Shown here: in pieces, positions 44,874 to 55,008 of the stretch | How positions within the stretch are numbered: the first letter of the stretch is position 1 | Layout of the letters: each line of letters starts with the position of its first letter | DNA from: Aquibium microcysteis | Lineage (GTDB): Bacteria; Pseudomonadota; Alphaproteobacteria; Rhizobiales; Rhizobiaceae | NCBI RefSeq assembly: GCF_014495845.1 | Contig: NZ_CP061080.1 | Coordinates: 609,001 to 673,000, forward strand | Length of the DNA stretch: 64,000 bases | Direction: 5' to 3' | The notes under the pieces: generated by a model | Told to the model about the DNA's origin: nothing | What the model saw: the letters and a program-made list of their open reading frames with translations, nothing else | Databases searched by the model: none | Position numbers and translations under genes: made by a program

Positions 44874-45491
44874 TCAGGGGTAGAAGACGGCCTTGCCCGA
44901 AATGCCCTCGGCGAGCATTTTTTCGTATTTTCGCCGCGGCACGTCGACGGCGCCGAAGCGCTTCAGGTGCTCGGTGGTGAACTGCGTGTCGAGGAGGATG
45001 AAACCGCGGTCCCGCAGACGCTCCACCAGGGCCACGAGGCAGACCTTCGAGGCATCGGTCTCCAGCGAGAACATGCTCTCGCCGAAGAAGGTGCGCCCGA
45101 GCGTCACCCCGTAGAGGCCGCCGACGAGCCGGCCGTCGCGTCGCGCCTCGACCGTGTGGCAGTGGCCGCGCTCAAACAGGATGCCGTAGGCCTCGCGGAT
45201 CGGCCCGTTGATCCAGGTCGACGGGCGAACCTCGCGCGACTGCGCGCAGCCGTCGATGACGGCCGAGAAATCGCGGTCGACATCGATCGAGAAGACCTGC
45301 CGCCGGATCGTCTTCGCCAGGCTCTTCGGCACGTGGAAGGCGTCGAGCGGGATGATGCCGCGCGTCTCTGGACGGACCCAGAACACCTCCGGATCGTCGG
45401 CATTCTCGGCCATCGGGAAGACGCCCGAGGCATAGGCCTTGAGCAAAAGGTCCGGCGGGATGCGGTGGCCGGGCGCGAAGGGACGTTCCAT
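44874..45491 (-). CDS. aat: Leucyl/phenylalanyl-tRNA–protein transferase
   Basis: The 205-residue enzyme adds Leu or Phe to N-terminal Arg/Lys for ClpS-ClpAP degradation. Motifs: [17 protein letters not shown] near residue 13, [28 protein letters not shown] near 100 and [20 protein letters not shown] near 140. ATG 45491 matches family N-termini. It lies 13 bases after accC. Confidence 0.96.
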   Translation of the reverse strand: MERPFAPGHRIPPDLLLKAYASGVFPMAENADDPEVFWVRPETRGIIPLDAFHVPKSLAKTIRRQVFSIDVDRDFSAVIDGCAQSREVRPSTWINGPIREAYGILFERGHCHTVEARRDGRLVGGLYGVTLGRTFFGESMFSLETDASKVCLVALVERLRDRGFILLDTQFTTEHLKRFGAVDVPRRKYEKMLAEGISGKAVFYP

Positions 45492-45504
45492 CGCCGGCCC
45501 CGGC

Positions 45505-46848
45505 TCAGTCCTTGGCCGCGAGGTACTTTTCCAGCCAGTGGATGTCGTAGTCGCCATTGGCGATGTCGCCATTGCCGACGAGGTCACGGAACAGCGGCAG
45601 CGTCGTCTTGATGCCGTCGACCACGAATTCGTCGAGCGCGCGACGCAGGCGCATCATGCATTCGACGCGGTTGCGGCCGTGCACGATGAGCTTGCCGATC
45701 AGGCTGTCGTAGTAGGGCGGGATGCGGTAGCCGGAATAGACGCCGGAATCGACCCGGATGCCGAGGCCGCCGGGCGTATGGAAATGGGTGATGGTGCCCG
45801 GCGAAGGCGTGAAGGTGCGCGGGTCTTCCGCGTTGATGCGGCACTCGATGGCGTGCCCCTGGAAGCGGACCTCGTCCTGGCGCACCGACAGGCCGCCGCC
45901 GGAGGCGACGCGGATCTGCTCGTGGACGAGATCGATGCCGGTGATCGCTTCCGTCACCGGGTGCTCGACCTGCAGGCGGGTGTTCATCTCGATGAAGTAG
46001 AACTCGCCGTCCTCGTAGAGGAACTCGATGGTGCCGGCGCCCGAATAGCCGAGATCGGCGATGGCGTTGGCGCAGATCGCGCCGATGCGCGCGCGCTCCT
46101 CGGCGTTGAGGGCGGGCGAGTTCGCCTCCTCCCAGACCTTCTGGTGGCGCCGCTGCAGAGAACAGTCGCGCTCGCCGAGGTGGATGGCGCCGCCGCGGCC
46201 GTCGCCGACGATCTGGACCTCGATGTGGCGCGGCTTCTCGAGATATTTCTCGATGTAGACGGCGTCGTCGCCGAAGGCGGCGCCGGCCTCCGTGCGCGCC
46301 GTGGCGAGCGCGATCTCGAGATCGGCCTCGCTGCGCGCGACCTTCATGCCGCGTCCGCCGCCGCCGGCCGACGCCTTGATGATGACGGGATAGCCGATCT
46401 CGCCGGCGATGCGCCGGGCCTCCTTCTCCTCGGTCACCGCGCCGTCGGAGCCGGGGACGACCGGGATGCCGAGGCGCTTGGCAGTGCGCTTGGCCTCGAT
46501 CTTGTCGCCCATGATGCGGATGTGGTCGCCGGAGGGGCCGATGAAGGTGATGTTGTGGGCCGCCAGGATGTCGGCGAAGCGGGCGTTCTCCGACAGGAAG
46601 CCGTAGCCGGGATGGATCGCGTCGGCGCCGGTGATCTCGCAGGCCGCGACGATCTGGTGGATGTTGAGATAGCTGTCGCGCGAGGGCGGCGGGCCGATGC
46701 AGACGCTCTCGTCGGCGAGGCGCACATGCATGGCGTCCGCGTCGGCCGTGGAGTGGACGGCCACCGTCTGGATGCCGAGTTCCTTGGCCGCGCGCAGGAC
46801 CCTGAGCGCGATTTCGCCCCGGTTGGCGATGAGGATCTTCTGGAACAT
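45505..46848 (-). CDS. accC: Acetyl-CoA carboxylase, biotin carboxylase subunit
   Basis: The 447-residue ATP-grasp enzyme carboxylates biotin on AccB, the first step of fatty-acid synthesis. It has [17 protein letters not shown] at the start, the ATP loop [14 protein letters not shown] near 160, [16 protein letters not shown] near 235 and [18 protein letters not shown] near 290. It lies 7 bases after accB. Confidence 0.97.
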   Translation of the reverse strand: MFQKILIANRGEIALRVLRAAKELGIQTVAVHSTADADAMHVRLADESVCIGPPPSRDSYLNIHQIVAACEITGADAIHPGYGFLSENARFADILAAHNITFIGPSGDHIRIMGDKIEAKRTAKRLGIPVVPGSDGAVTEEKEARRIAGEIGYPVIIKASAGGGGRGMKVARSEADLEIALATARTEAGAAFGDDAVYIEKYLEKPRHIEVQIVGDGRGGAIHLGERDCSLQRRHQKVWEEANSPALNAEERARIGAICANAIADLGYSGAGTIEFLYEDGEFYFIEMNTRLQVEHPVTEAITGIDLVHEQIRVASGGGLSVRQDEVRFQGHAIECRINAEDPRTFTPSPGTITHFHTPGGLGIRVDSGVYSGYRIPPYYDSLIGKLIVHGRNRVECMMRLRRALDEFVVDGIKTTLPLFRDLVGNGDIANGDYDIHWLEKYLAAKD

Positions 46849-46855
46849 GCCGCGG

Positions 46856-47317
46856 CTACTCGATCACGACGAGAGGCTCGCCGAACTCGACCGGCTGCGC
46901 ATCCTCGAACAGGATCTGCGTGACCGTGCCGGCGCGCGGGGAGGGGATCTGGTTCATCGTCTTCATGGCTTCGATGATCAGCAGCGTCTGCCCCTCGCGC
47001 ACCTTCTGGCCGACCTCGATGAAGGCGGGCGAGCCGGGGGAGGGAGAGGCATAGGCGGTGCCAACCATCGGCGAGGGGACGATCTTGTCGGACGGCGGGG
47101 CCGAGGGCTTGGCGGCTTCGACCGGCGCCGGGCGGTCGTAGACGGCTGCGGGGGCTGCGATCGGAGCGGCCACGGCCTGGACCATCGTCGCCTGACGCGA
47201 CACCTTGATGCGCAGATCGCCCTGCTCGACCTCGATCTCCGAGAGGTTGGTATCGTTGAGGATGCCCGCCAGGTCGCGAATGAGCTTCTGGTCTATGCCG
47301 GGGGTCTTGGTCGCCAT
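46856..47317 (-). CDS. accB: Biotin carboxyl carrier protein of acetyl-CoA carboxylase
   Basis: The 153-residue protein has a lipoyl-like C-terminal domain with the biotinylation site [13 protein letters not shown] (Lys near 118), a Pro/Ala-rich linker ([20 protein letters not shown]) and an N-terminal helix. A candidate promoter lies upstream (CTATAG at 47435-47430 with TTTCAC at 47457-47452). The commonly adjacent aroQ is missing. Confidence 0.97.
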   Translation of the reverse strand: MATKTPGIDQKLIRDLAGILNDTNLSEIEVEQGDLRIKVSRQATMVQAVAAPIAAPAAVYDRPAPVEAAKPSAPPSDKIVPSPMVGTAYASPSPGSPAFIEVGQKVREGQTLLIIEAMKTMNQIPSPRAGTVTQILFEDAQPVEFGEPLVVIE

Positions 47318-47516
47318 TGGGCCTGTGTTCCTTCGCAATTCCGCTCATGCGCGCGGGGCGGCGGTCCGCTGCCCCCGATCCGCCGGCCTGCCGATCGTGG
47401 CGCAATCGCGCCCGCCGGGCGCCGCACCTCTATAGTCGGGATGATGCGCGCGTGAAAGAGCGCAAACGCGTTCTTTCCCCGTGCGCGGTGCGGGTTCCGC
47501 CGGCTTCTTCCCCGTA

Positions 47517-48317
47517 TCAGCAGGTGGCCTTGCCGCACTGACCGAGGTTGGCGATCTTCTGCTCCAGCACGTCGCGGCCGAGCGCGCCGAAGACCACCTC
47601 TTCGCCGACGACGTAGGACGGCGTGCCGGTGATGCCGAGCCGGTTGGCGATCTCGTAGGTGCGGTTGAAGACGTCGGCGATCTTCGGATCCTTCATCTCC
47701 TGCCGCAGCGCCGCCTCGTCGGCCCCCAGCGACAGCGCCACCTTGATCGCGCTCTCCTCGGTCGCGCGGCCGGCCGCGCTCATCAGCTTGACGTGGAACT
47801 CGCCGTATTTCTCGGGCATGAGATGCTGGAAGGCCTGGCCGACGACATGGGCGCGCTGCGAATCCGGGCCGAGGATCGGGAACTCCTTCAGCACGAAACG
47901 GACGTCCGGATTGGCTTTCGTCATGTCCAGCATGTCGCCGAGCGCGCGCTTGCAGTAGCCGCAATTGTAGTCGAAGAACTCGACCAGCGTGTACTTGGCA
48001 TCGGGATTGCCGTAGACGCCGTCATGCCCGGAGTTGAAGATGTCGTCGGCGGCGTCGCGGATCGTCTCCAGCTGGGCCGCCTGCTGCTGGTCGCGCTGCC
48101 TGGCTTCGAGCGCGTCCTGCACCTCGAGCATGATCTCTGGATTGGCGATCAGGTATTCGCGCACGATCGATTCGATCTCGGCACGGGTGAACCCGGCCGT
48201 CTTTTCGCCCGCGGACTCGGCGGCGATGGTGCCTGCCGGCCCGACCAGGGTCCCCGAAACGAGCACGCCCGCGAGCAGGGCGAGGCGGGAGGCGCGCAGA
48301 CCGAACGATTTCTTCAT
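47517..48317 (-). CDS. DsbA-family thioredoxin-fold protein
   Basis: The 266-residue exported protein has signal peptide LALLAGVLVSGTLVGPAG, a helical N-terminal extension rich in charged residues (EIMLEVQDALEARQRDQQQA) and a thioredoxin domain with active site CGYC (near 117) and the cis-Pro motif GITGTPSYVVG near 233. This layout matches the Com1/ScsC-like group of disulfide oxidases or isomerases. A second Cys pair at the C-terminus (QCGKATC) is notable. ATG 48335 is an alternative start. Confidence 0.9.
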   Translation of the reverse strand: MKKSFGLRASRLALLAGVLVSGTLVGPAGTIAAESAGEKTAGFTRAEIESIVREYLIANPEIMLEVQDALEARQRDQQQAAQLETIRDAADDIFNSGHDGVYGNPDAKYTLVEFFDYNCGYCKRALGDMLDMTKANPDVRFVLKEFPILGPDSQRAHVVGQAFQHLMPEKYGEFHVKLMSAAGRATEESAIKVALSLGADEAALRQEMKDPKIADVFNRTYEIANRLGITGTPSYVVGEEVVFGALGRDVLEQKIANLGQCGKATC

Positions 48318-48348
48318 GACCGGATTTTCCCGCATTGGACGAGGCCCC

Positions 48349-49758
48349 TCACTTCTTCTTCCGGGGCTTGCTCGTGTTGATGATGTCCTGGGCGCGAACC
48401 CAGCTCGGCGAACCGGGCTTGAACTTCTGCTGCGCCCGCATGGCGAAGATGCTCGCATCCTGGAAGGCGCCCGCATAGTAGGAGGCCTCGGCCGTCGCCA
48501 GCTCCGCCTCCGCGATCTCGCCAAGGATGCCGTAGGCCTGCGCCAGATAGCGGTAGGCCGCGGCATTCTCGCGATCGCGGTCGAGCGCGCCGCGGATGTC
48601 CTTCACGGCCTGCCGCGCCGAATCCCGGTCGCCGACCGCCAGCAGGGCCTGGCCGCGCTGGATCTGGATGATCGCCGACTTCGCCGGATCGAGCGCCAGC
48701 GCCTGGCCATAGGCCTTCGCCGCTTCGGCCGGCTTGTTGGCGCGGATCAGCGCCTCGCCGCGGATCTCGTGGAAGAAGGGGTTCTTCGGGTTCTCGCGAA
48801 TCAGGGCGTCGATCTTGGCGATGGCGTTGGCCGGGCTGCCGCGCAGATGCGTGTTGATGGCGTCCGCATAGCGCGCGGGCAGCCCCAGCGGATCATTGCG
48901 GAACAGCCGGGACGTGGCGGCCGGACCTTCCATGTAGGCGGCGATCTTGGCGCGCATCAGGTCGTGGCGCAGCTGCAGCGCGGCCGGATCCTGCTTGTCG
49001 AAATAGCGGCTCTGGCGCGCCAGCGTCTCCAGGTTGGAGATGCGCTCGCGCGGCATCGGATGGCTGATCTGGTAGGGGTCGATGCGGGCGCCCGACAGCG
49101 ACAGCGCGCTCTGGAAGCGCTGGAAGGTCTTCAGCATGCCGGCGGCCGACTGGCCCGTCTTGTCCAGATAGGTCAGCGCCGAGCGGTCGGCGGCGATCTC
49201 CTCCGCCCGCTGGTAGCCGAGCAGCGTGCGCCGCGCGACCTCGCTGCCGCCGGCCGCGATGCCGGTGCCGCCCTGCGCCAGCTCGCCATTGCCCGACAGC
49301 GCCCCGCCGACGGCCGCGCCGACGCCGAGCAGGGTGGCGACCAGTGCCATGGTCTGCGCGCGCTCGAGCTGCTGGCGCAGCTTTTCCTGATGGCGTCCGG
49401 CGATATGCCCGGCCTCGTGGGCGATGACGCCGATGATTTCGCCGGGCGTCTCGGCCGTCATCAGCGCGCCCGTGTTGATGAACATGCGCCGCCCGACGAC
49501 GAAGGCGTTGAAGCCACGGTCGTTGACCAGGATGATGTCGACACCGGCCTTCTGCAGCCCGGCCGCGGCGAGGATCGGCCGCGCATAGTCGCGCACCAGC
49601 GCCTCGATCTCCGCGTCGCGCACGATGGGCAGGCGCTGCTGCTGGGCAGCCGCGGGATGGACTGCGGCAAAGAACAGCTGGACGGCCGCCAGCGGAGCCA
49701 CGAGACGGCGCAGGACGCTGCGAAACGTCGTCGACCGGGAGGAGGGGGAATGGATCAT
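48349..49758 (-). CDS. M48-family metalloprotease with TPR repeats (BepA-like)
   Basis: The 469-residue periplasmic protein has an N-terminal signal (APLAAVQLFFAAVHPAAAQ), zinc site HEAGHIAGRH near residue 112, and the third ligand region AEEIAADRSALTYLDKTG near 190. The C-terminal 150 residues form tetratricopeptide repeats (AKAYGQALALDPAKSAIIQI). BepA-type proteins check outer-membrane protein assembly. It lies directly upstream of the DsbA-like gene, consistent with envelope quality control. Confidence 0.92.
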   Translation of the reverse strand: MIHSPSSRSTTFRSVLRRLVAPLAAVQLFFAAVHPAAAQQQRLPIVRDAEIEALVRDYARPILAAAGLQKAGVDIILVNDRGFNAFVVGRRMFINTGALMTAETPGEIIGVIAHEAGHIAGRHQEKLRQQLERAQTMALVATLLGVGAAVGGALSGNGELAQGGTGIAAGGSEVARRTLLGYQRAEEIAADRSALTYLDKTGQSAAGMLKTFQRFQSALSLSGARIDPYQISHPMPRERISNLETLARQSRYFDKQDPAALQLRHDLMRAKIAAYMEGPAATSRLFRNDPLGLPARYADAINTHLRGSPANAIAKIDALIRENPKNPFFHEIRGEALIRANKPAEAAKAYGQALALDPAKSAIIQIQRGQALLAVGDRDSARQAVKDIRGALDRDRENAAAYRYLAQAYGILGEIAEAELATAEASYYAGAFQDASIFAMRAQQKFKPGSPSWVRAQDIINTSKPRKKK

Positions 49759-49884
49759 GGCGGGGATCACAGGTAGACGAGCCTCACACGGATGAAAAGC
49801 CAGGTGAAGCGGCTTCCTCGTTTTGTGATCCCGGAGCAATCGGGCGATTATACGGCGAGTTCGACGCAAGGCACGGGAGACGGG

Positions 49885-51045
49885 ATGAATACGGGCATGT
49901 CGAGACGCAGCGCCATCGAGCCCTTCCACGCGATGGACGTGCTGGCGGAAGCCAACCGGCTGCGTGCGCAAGGGGCGCCGATCATCTCGATGGCCGTCGG
50001 CCAGCCCTCCGATCCGGCACCGCGTGCCGTACGCGAGGCGGCCGCCCGCGCTGCGGCCGACGGGCGCATCGGCTACACGGATTCGCTCGGCCTGCCCGCC
50101 CTGCGGGAGGCGATCGCGGCGCACTACGCCGATCACTACGGCGTGACCGTCGATCCGTCGCGCGTCGTCGCCACGACCGGCTCCTCGGCCGCCTTCAACC
50201 TCGCATTCCTCGCCATGTTCGACGCCGGCGAGCGCGTCGCCATCACGGCGCCCGGCTATCCGGCCTACCGCAACATCCTCAAGGTGCTCGGCCTCGATGC
50301 GGTCGAGATCGATCTCGCGGGCGCCGGCTGGCTGACGGCCGGGCGTCTCGAGGAAGCGCATGCGCGGTCCCCGTTCCAGGGCCTGCTCTTCGCCAGCCCC
50401 GCCAACCCGACCGGCTCTATCACCCCGGACGACGAGATCGGCCGCATCCTCGCGACCTGTGCGCGGCTGGGCATCAAGGTGATCTCCGACGAGATCTACC
50501 ATCGGCTGGCTTACGACCGGCCGGACCGGACCGCGCTGTCGATCGATCCGGACGTCGTGGTGATCAACTCGTTCTCGAAATACTACTGCATGACCGGATG
50601 GCGCATCGGCTGGATGGTGCTGCCGCAGGCGCTGCTGCGTCCCGTCGAGCGCATCCAGCAGAGCCTCTATATCTCGGCACCGGAGATTTCCCAGATCGCC
50701 GCGATTCCGGCCTTCGCCGCCACGGCGGAGCTGGAGGCCGTGAAGGCGCGCTACGCACAGAGCCGCGCCATGCTGATGGAGCGCCTGCCGCGGCTCGGTC
50801 TCACCCTGGCGTCGCCGATGGACGGCGGTTTCTACGCCTATTGCGACGTCTCGCGCTTCACCAACGACAGCATGGACTTCGCCCGACGGATGATCGCGCA
50901 GGCCCATGTCGCGGCGACGCCCGGCATCGACTTCGACACCGTCAACGGCCATCGCACCATGCGCTTCTCCTACGCCGGCGCCCCGGCCGACATGGCCACG
51001 GCGATGGACAGGCTGGAAGCCTGGCTGCCGGCGGAGCGGACGTGA
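49885..51045 (+). CDS. Class I/II pyridoxal-phosphate aminotransferase
   Basis: The 386-residue enzyme has fold-type I motifs: SMAVGQPSDPAPRAV near residue 36, FASPANPTGSITPDDE near 170, ISDEIYHRLAY near 195 and the Schiff-base lysine in INSFSKYYCMTGWRIGW near 233. ATG 49885 follows GGAGACGGG. The amino acid specificity cannot be read; aspartate/aromatic-type is most likely. Confidence 0.92.
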   Translation: MNTGMSRRSAIEPFHAMDVLAEANRLRAQGAPIISMAVGQPSDPAPRAVREAAARAAADGRIGYTDSLGLPALREAIAAHYADHYGVTVDPSRVVATTGSSAAFNLAFLAMFDAGERVAITAPGYPAYRNILKVLGLDAVEIDLAGAGWLTAGRLEEAHARSPFQGLLFASPANPTGSITPDDEIGRILATCARLGIKVISDEIYHRLAYDRPDRTALSIDPDVVVINSFSKYYCMTGWRIGWMVLPQALLRPVERIQQSLYISAPEISQIAAIPAFAATAELEAVKARYAQSRAMLMERLPRLGLTLASPMDGGFYAYCDVSRFTNDSMDFARRMIAQAHVAATPGIDFDTVNGHRTMRFSYAGAPADMATAMDRLEAWLPAERT

Positions 51046-51075
51046 GCCCGGGACGGGCGAGGCTCCGCAGCACCT

Positions 51076-51265
51076 GATACCAGCGGTCTTTCCGATTGAC
51101 CCTCGGCGCCGCCCCTCATCCGCCTGCCGGCACCTTCTCCCCGCAAGCGGGGAGAAGGGGTCACGGCCGCGACATCGGCACCAGGTAGGCGACCTTTGCG
51201 ACTGGCGAAGCCGTCAGGCGGATGAGGGGCGGCGCGAAGGTCGAAGGTAAAGGCCAGTAGTATGA
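51076..51265. mobile_element. MITE-like inverted-repeat element, short copy
   Basis: A 190-base copy of the element at 26300-26534. It is nearly identical at both ends and through CATCGGCACCAGGTAGG, but lacks 45 bases covering the second CTTCTCCCCG hairpin and part of the right inverted arm. It lies between the aminotransferase stop and the rne terminator. Confidence 0.65.
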
Positions 51266-51322
51266 CATCGCCCTCGGCGGACGGTGCCGCCACGGCGCGC
51301 TCCGCCGAGGGGCTGCCGGAAA

Positions 51323-51350
51323 GATAAAAGGGGCCGCCGTCGGCAGCCCC
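51323..51350 (-). terminator. Terminator of rne
   Basis: On the minus strand GGGGCTGCC and GGCGGCCCC pair with one G-U wobble around a short loop and are followed by TTTTATC. It lies 44 bases past the rne stop, a position that fits a Rho-independent terminator. Confidence 0.7.
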
Positions 51351-51393
51351 TTCGCTGTGCGGCGAGAGCGCCGCGCAGGATTTCAAGCGCGCG

Positions 51394-54387
51394 TCAGAAG
51401 AAGCTCTTGCGCTGCCACCAGCCGGCCTTGCGCGGCTTCTCCTCGCCTTCCGCGGGTGTCGCGGTCGACGTGACCACCGGTTCGGTGGCGAGCGGCGCCG
51501 ACGGCTTGCGCCGGGAGGCGCGGGACGGTTCGGCCGCGTCGTCGGCGACGGCCGGTTCCGGAGCCGCCACGGGGGCTTCGGCGGACGTCATCGGCGCAGC
51601 AGCCGGTTCGGCCGGCGTTTCGGCGGCCGGGGCCGCTTCGGTCTCCGCCGCCGCGGCGGCTGACGCCTGCGCTGCCTCTTCTGCGGCCCGGGCCGCCGCC
51701 TCGGCTTCGGCGAGCGCCTTCTTGGAGGGCCGACGGGCGCGCTTCTTCGGCGCCGGCTTGTCCTCCGACTCCGGTGCCGGCTCGGCTACCGGTTCCGCGG
51801 CTGCTTCGGTGGCGATCGGTTCGGCCACCGGCACTTCCGCCGTCACGACCACCGGCGCTTCGGCCGTTTCCACTGCAGGCGCTTCGGCAGGAGCCTCGGC
51901 GGCCTGGACGTCGTCGCCATCGTCGTCGGAGCCCTCGGCGCCCGCTTCGATCTCGCTGCCATCCGCATCGCGACGGTTCTTGCGACCGCCGCGCTTGCCA
52001 CGCCGGCGCTTCTTGCCGCCGTCGGCGTCGGTGCCGGGCTCATCGGCCATCTCGACGGCTTCCGACTCGCTCCCGTCCTGCTCCGGCTCATCCGTGTCGG
52101 CGTTCGTCGCGGCGTCCGCGGCCACCTGCGTGCCGGTTTCCTGGCCGTCGCGGTCGCGTCCGCCGCGCCGCCGCCGGCGCTTGCGCTTGCGCCGTCCCTG
52201 GCCGTCTTCGGACGTGCTCTCGCGCGGTTCCCGCTGCTCGCGGGGTTCCCGCCGCTCGGGCTGCGCGGCGACGACCTCCTCTTCCTCGTCCTCGACCTCC
52301 GGCACGATCGCCGCGTCGAGGATCTCGTCCTCGGCGGTGTCGGCATAGGAAGGCATGGCCGGAATGGCGACCGGATTCTCGACCACCGCGCCGCGCATGA
52401 TCGCGTAGTGCTGGATGCCGACGCTCTCGTCGGCCTCGATGGTGATCGACAGGCCGAAGCGGGTCTCGAGATCGATGATGTTGGCGCGCTTGTGGTTGAG
52501 CACGTAGAGCGCCGTCGCCACCGGGGTGCGCACCGTGATGTGGTGGCGGTTGTCCTTGAGCAGGTGCTCCTCGATCGCCCGCACGACGTGCAGGGCCACC
52601 GACGAATCCGACCGGACGTGGCCGGTGCCGCCGCAGTGCGGGCAGGGCTTCATCGTCGATTCGAGCACGCTGGCGCGGATGCGCTGGCGCGACATTTCGA
52701 GCAGGCCGAAATGCGAGATGCGACCGACCTGGATGCGCGCCCGGTCGTTCTTCAGGCAATCCTTCATCTTCTTCTCGACGGCGCGGTTGTTGCGCTTTTC
52801 TTCCATGTCGATGAAGTCGATGACGATCAGTCCGGCGAGGTCGCGCAGGCGCAGCTGGCGGGCCACTTCCTCGGCGGCCTCCAGATTGGTCTGCAGGGCG
52901 GTGTCCTCGATCGAATGCTCCCGCGTCGAGCGGCCGGAGTTGACGTCGATGGAAACCAGCGCCTCGGTCTGGTTGATGATGATGTAGCCGCCGGACTTCA
53001 GCGTGACCTGCGGCTGCAGCATGCGGTCGAGCTGCGCCTCGATGCCGTTGCGCGCAAAGATCGGCACCACGTCGCGGTAGGGCTGGACCACCTTGGCATG
53101 GCTGGGCATCAGCATGCGCATGAAGTCCTTGGCCTCGCGGTAGCCGTCGTCGCCGGCGACGAGGATTTCGTCGATGTCCTTGTTGTAGAGATCGCGCACC
53201 GAGCGCTTGATCAGGCTTCCTTCCTCGTAGACGAGGGCAGGGGCCGTCGACTGCAGCGTCAGCGTGCGGACGTTCTCCCACAGCCGCATCAGATATTCGT
53301 AGTCGCGCTTGATCTCGGGCTTGGTGCGGTTGGCGCCGGCCGTGCGCAGGATCACGCCCATGCCCTGCGGCACCTCGAGTTCCTTGACGACGTCCTTCAG
53401 CCGCTTGCGGTCCTGCAGGCTGGTGATCTTGCGCGAGATGCCGCCGCCGCGCGCCGTGTTGGGCATCAGGACGGAATAGCGGCCGGCGAGCGACAGGTAG
53501 GTGGTGAGCGCAGCGCCCTTGTTGCCGCGCTCCTCCTTCACGACCTGGACGAGCAGGATCTGCCGGCGCTTGATGACTTCCTGGATCTTGTACTGCTTGC
53601 GGAACACCTTGCGACGGTTCGGCAGTTCCTCCATCGCATCCTCGGCGCCGACCGACTCGACCTCCTCGTCGGCTTCCTCGATGGAGCGCGGGCCGCCATT
53701 GTCGTCGCCGTCGTCGCTGCCGAAGTCGCGCGACCGCTCCGCATGGCCGTCGGCATCCTCCGACACGACGTCGGCCGATATCGCCGCAGCCATCGCCGGA
53801 CCGCCGCGCCCGCCATCGTCCGCGCCGCCGTCGTCCTCGTCGGACGGCGCGTCCTGCCGGTCCTCGGCGGAGATTTCGTCGCTCTCCGATTCCGGATCGC
53901 CGTTCTCGAAGCTGCCGACCGACTCGACGCCTTCGTCCGCTTCCGGTTCAGGTTCGGAACCAGCCTCGGCGGCATCGCCCGATGCGGCTGCTTCGTCGTC
54001 GCGGCGGTTGCGACCGCGGCCGCGGCCGTTGCGGCGGCGCTTCTGCTTGCCGCGCTCGCTGCGCTCTTCCGGATCCTCGTCCTCGTCCTCCTCCTCCGCG
54101 GCTTCCGCCTCGGCCCTGAGCAGCGCCTGACGGTCGGCCACCGGGATCTGGTAGTAGTCGGGATGGATCTCGCTGAAGGCCAGGAAGCCGTGGCGGTTGC
54201 CGCCATACTCCACGAAGGCCGCCTGGAGCGACGGCTCGACCCGCGTCACGCGGGCGAGATAGATGTTGCCTTTGAGCTGCTTCTTGTCCTGGGACTCGAA
54301 GTCGAATTCCTCGATACGGTTACCGCGTGTGACGACGACCCGCGTTTCCTCCGGGTGGGAGGCATCGATAAGCATTTTGTTGGGCAT
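51394..54387 (-). CDS. rne: Ribonuclease E/G
   Basis: The 997-residue protein has a split S1 domain containing an acidic insert (about residues 90-270; runs of D/E), typical of alphaproteobacterial RNase E. The catalytic DNase I-like part has VSIDVNSGRSTREHSIEDTA near 485 and DLAGLIVIDFIDM near 525; the zinc-link is CPHCGGTGHV near 580. The C-terminal 330 residues are low-complexity (Ala/Glu/Pro-rich with Arg/Lys-rich patches), expected to scaffold a degradosome. It initiates mRNA decay and rRNA processing at the membrane or in condensates. Confidence 0.96.
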   Translation of the reverse strand: MPNKMLIDASHPEETRVVVTRGNRIEEFDFESQDKKQLKGNIYLARVTRVEPSLQAAFVEYGGNRHGFLAFSEIHPDYYQIPVADRQALLRAEAEAAEEEDEDEDPEERSERGKQKRRRNGRGRGRNRRDDEAAASGDAAEAGSEPEPEADEGVESVGSFENGDPESESDEISAEDRQDAPSDEDDGGADDGGRGGPAMAAAISADVVSEDADGHAERSRDFGSDDGDDNGGPRSIEEADEEVESVGAEDAMEELPNRRKVFRKQYKIQEVIKRRQILLVQVVKEERGNKGAALTTYLSLAGRYSVLMPNTARGGGISRKITSLQDRKRLKDVVKELEVPQGMGVILRTAGANRTKPEIKRDYEYLMRLWENVRTLTLQSTAPALVYEEGSLIKRSVRDLYNKDIDEILVAGDDGYREAKDFMRMLMPSHAKVVQPYRDVVPIFARNGIEAQLDRMLQPQVTLKSGGYIIINQTEALVSIDVNSGRSTREHSIEDTALQTNLEAAEEVARQLRLRDLAGLIVIDFIDMEEKRNNRAVEKKMKDCLKNDRARIQVGRISHFGLLEMSRQRIRASVLESTMKPCPHCGGTGHVRSDSSVALHVVRAIEEHLLKDNRHHITVRTPVATALYVLNHKRANIIDLETRFGLSITIEADESVGIQHYAIMRGAVVENPVAIPAMPSYADTAEDEILDAAIVPEVEDEEEEVVAAQPERREPREQREPRESTSEDGQGRRKRKRRRRRGGRDRDGQETGTQVAADAATNADTDEPEQDGSESEAVEMADEPGTDADGGKKRRRGKRGGRKNRRDADGSEIEAGAEGSDDDGDDVQAAEAPAEAPAVETAEAPVVVTAEVPVAEPIATEAAAEPVAEPAPESEDKPAPKKRARRPSKKALAEAEAAARAAEEAAQASAAAAAETEAAPAAETPAEPAAAPMTSAEAPVAAPEPAVADDAAEPSRASRRKPSAPLATEPVVTSTATPAEGEEKPRKAGWWQRKSFF

Positions 54388-55008
54388 AAGTACCTGTCTC
54401 CCCGGCAGCCCCCATCACCGGCGGCCGCGTCGCTGCGCACCGCCTGGTAATTCTCGGAGGGATCGTGCCGGATAATCTGTGGTCCGCCGACTGCCGTGAC
54501 CGGAACGCCGGAAGAGACCCGTCCGCAGCCACGCAGGCGCGGTTCTGATCGGGGTTTGTCTTCAGGGCGCCCAAGGTCATCGCATTTCCAGGCGAAACGT
54601 TTTCAACCAAGGCCCGGCGCGCCGGACCAGCTCTTTGCTCCTACAGAGCCGGCGCGGAAGACGACTTCCGGCCGTTTTCATCACTCAAGGTATCCGGGAA
54701 AATCGCGAACGCCTTGACGAAAACCTTCTGGTTCACTACCCGCCGTCGACCAGCCGTCGCCATCGGCGAGAACTCCCGGCGAAAGCCGGAAGGCCGATCG
54801 GGAGGCGGTCCCGAGCATTGAAGTAACCCAGCGACGCTTTTATGATTTGGGCGCGACGATGGCAACCCCCGTTTCCGATGCCGGCAAAGGGGGCTCCGGC
54901 AACCGCCGCGCGACAACATTCGGTTAACCACGCGCGGATACGATCCGTTAACGAGACGCCTGTCCGGAGGGCCGGACGCGAGCAAACAGGGTGACGGGAC
55001 AGGAACCT
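54388..55008. promoter_or_regulatory. Divergent intergenic region between rne and the amidase gene
   Basis: About 620 bases hold both promoters and probably a long rne 5' leader. Visible structures: CCCCC/GGGGG hairpin near 54867-54890, and CCGCGCG/CGCGCGG arms at 54906-54937 enclosing GGTTAACC, with a second GTTAAC at 54947. TTAACC-type half-sites resemble CtrA motifs but lack the full spacing. No gene was recognised. Confidence 0.4.

Noticed and set aside
54925..54953. CtrA-binding site upstream of the amidase gene
   Set aside because: Two TTAAC half-sites are present but not at the TTAA-N7-TTAA spacing, so this is below what I would report as a site.
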